From NCBI GenBank assembly GCA_025464645.1, contig JAODGF010000138.1:227-5771 (forward strand): a DNA stretch of 5,545 nucleotides. The letters run 5' to 3'. The stretch is from Methanosarcinales archaeon. GTDB lineage: Archaea > Halobacteriota > Syntropharchaeia > Alkanophagales > Methanospirareceae. Below the pieces are notes generated by a model that ran no database searches, was not told the origin of the DNA, and worked only from the letters and a program-made list of their open reading frames with translations. Of this stretch, positions 5,469 through 5,545 are shown piece after piece. The translations under genes were made by a program, and so were the position numbers. Position 1 is the stretch's first letter. Each line of letters starts with the position of its first letter.

Positions 5469-5545
5469 TGTCTCTTAACTGATCTAACAGGGGTGCACCC
5501 TGAACTATAAAAACAGAGGCAGGCATTGGTCAATAGCAATATAAG

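Larger units (their letters stand above)
5356..5478 (+). other. In-frame open stretch of 40 codons without a standard start; possible gene remnant
   Basis: After three in-frame stops (5335, 5341, 5353) the same frame as the ATPase-like fragment is open from 5356 to the TAA at 5476-5478. The encoded peptide includes GKPYYFPKRELETWTYSIEF and then EKEVTISKVLNSVS, which has protein-like composition. There is no ATG or suitably placed GTG; the only early start-like codon is TTG at 5359, with no Shine-Dalgarno. It may be a further remnant of the same decayed gene, but I cannot place this segment in a family. The purine run at 5437-5446, which looks like a perfect Shine-Dalgarno, is explained if this is coding (Lys-Glu-Val codons). 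Confidence 0.25.

Noticed and set aside
5443..5503. C/D box sRNA candidate (GTGACGA with CTGA at 5479 and 5500)
   Set aside because: The C box has a mismatch, no C' box can be found after the first CTGA, and the promoter-like TATA lies inside the candidate.
5459..5525. 21-codon minus-strand ORF near the right edge
   Set aside because: Short, no recognisable motif, and it runs against the strong + strand promoter; no promoter of its own is visible in the window.

Overview
This window looks like chromosomal DNA of a euryarchaeon, most plausibly a methanogen or a methanogen-related anaerobe (for example an ANME or Syntrophoarchaeum-type lineage). The evidence is the gene families: a CbiZ-CobZ type cobamide salvage protein, subunit C of an A/V-type ATP synthase, an archaeal-style FtsJ/RlmE methyltransferase, and an MtnA close to the methanogen form. 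The control signals also look archaeal: TATA-like boxes about 25 nt ahead of start codons, little Shine-Dalgarno signal, and T-tract rather than hairpin termination. The lineage is an inference; no marker here fixes it.

Layout, left to right. (1) nt 1-642, + strand: the 3' part of a cobalamin salvage gene whose frame is still open at the window edge. It holds the end of a CbiZ (adenosylcobinamide amidohydrolase) domain followed by a complete CobZ (alpha-ribazole phosphatase) domain, so it is probably cbiS. (2) nt 643-686: a short A-rich gap between convergent genes, T-rich on the minus strand. (3) nt 687-2331, - strand: a two-gene unit, yjjX (inosine/xanthosine triphosphatase) then atpC (ATP synthase subunit C), 4 bp apart. 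No other ATP synthase gene is visible beside it. (4) nt 2332-2362: a 31-bp divergent promoter. (5) nt 2363-3565, + strand: a 12-helix MFS exporter-like transporter, whose 3' end overlaps a possible 21-codon small ORF. (6) nt 3648-4622, + strand: mtnA, methylthioribose-1-phosphate isomerase. (7) nt 4544-5221, - strand: rlmE/ftsJ, 23S rRNA 2'-O-methyltransferase, whose 3' end overlaps mtnA tail to tail by 79 nt. (8) nt 5222-5545: 324 nt with no intact gene. This stretch holds an AT-rich promoter zone, a 23-codon fragment resembling part of an AAA-type ATPase, a second in-frame open stretch of 40 codons, a nested inverted repeat, and near the right edge a good BRE/TATA-like promoter followed by a 10-bp palindrome.

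The intact genes are mostly housekeeping functions: cofactor salvage, nucleotide pool cleaning, energy conversion, methionine salvage and rRNA modification. Apart from yjjX-atpC they show no sign of working as one pathway. I see no CRISPR array, tRNA, rRNA, insertion sequence or defence cassette, and nothing that I can defend as a new biological system. The points most worth a second look are the isolated atpC, the long mtnA/rlmE overlap, and the degraded-looking 3' region.
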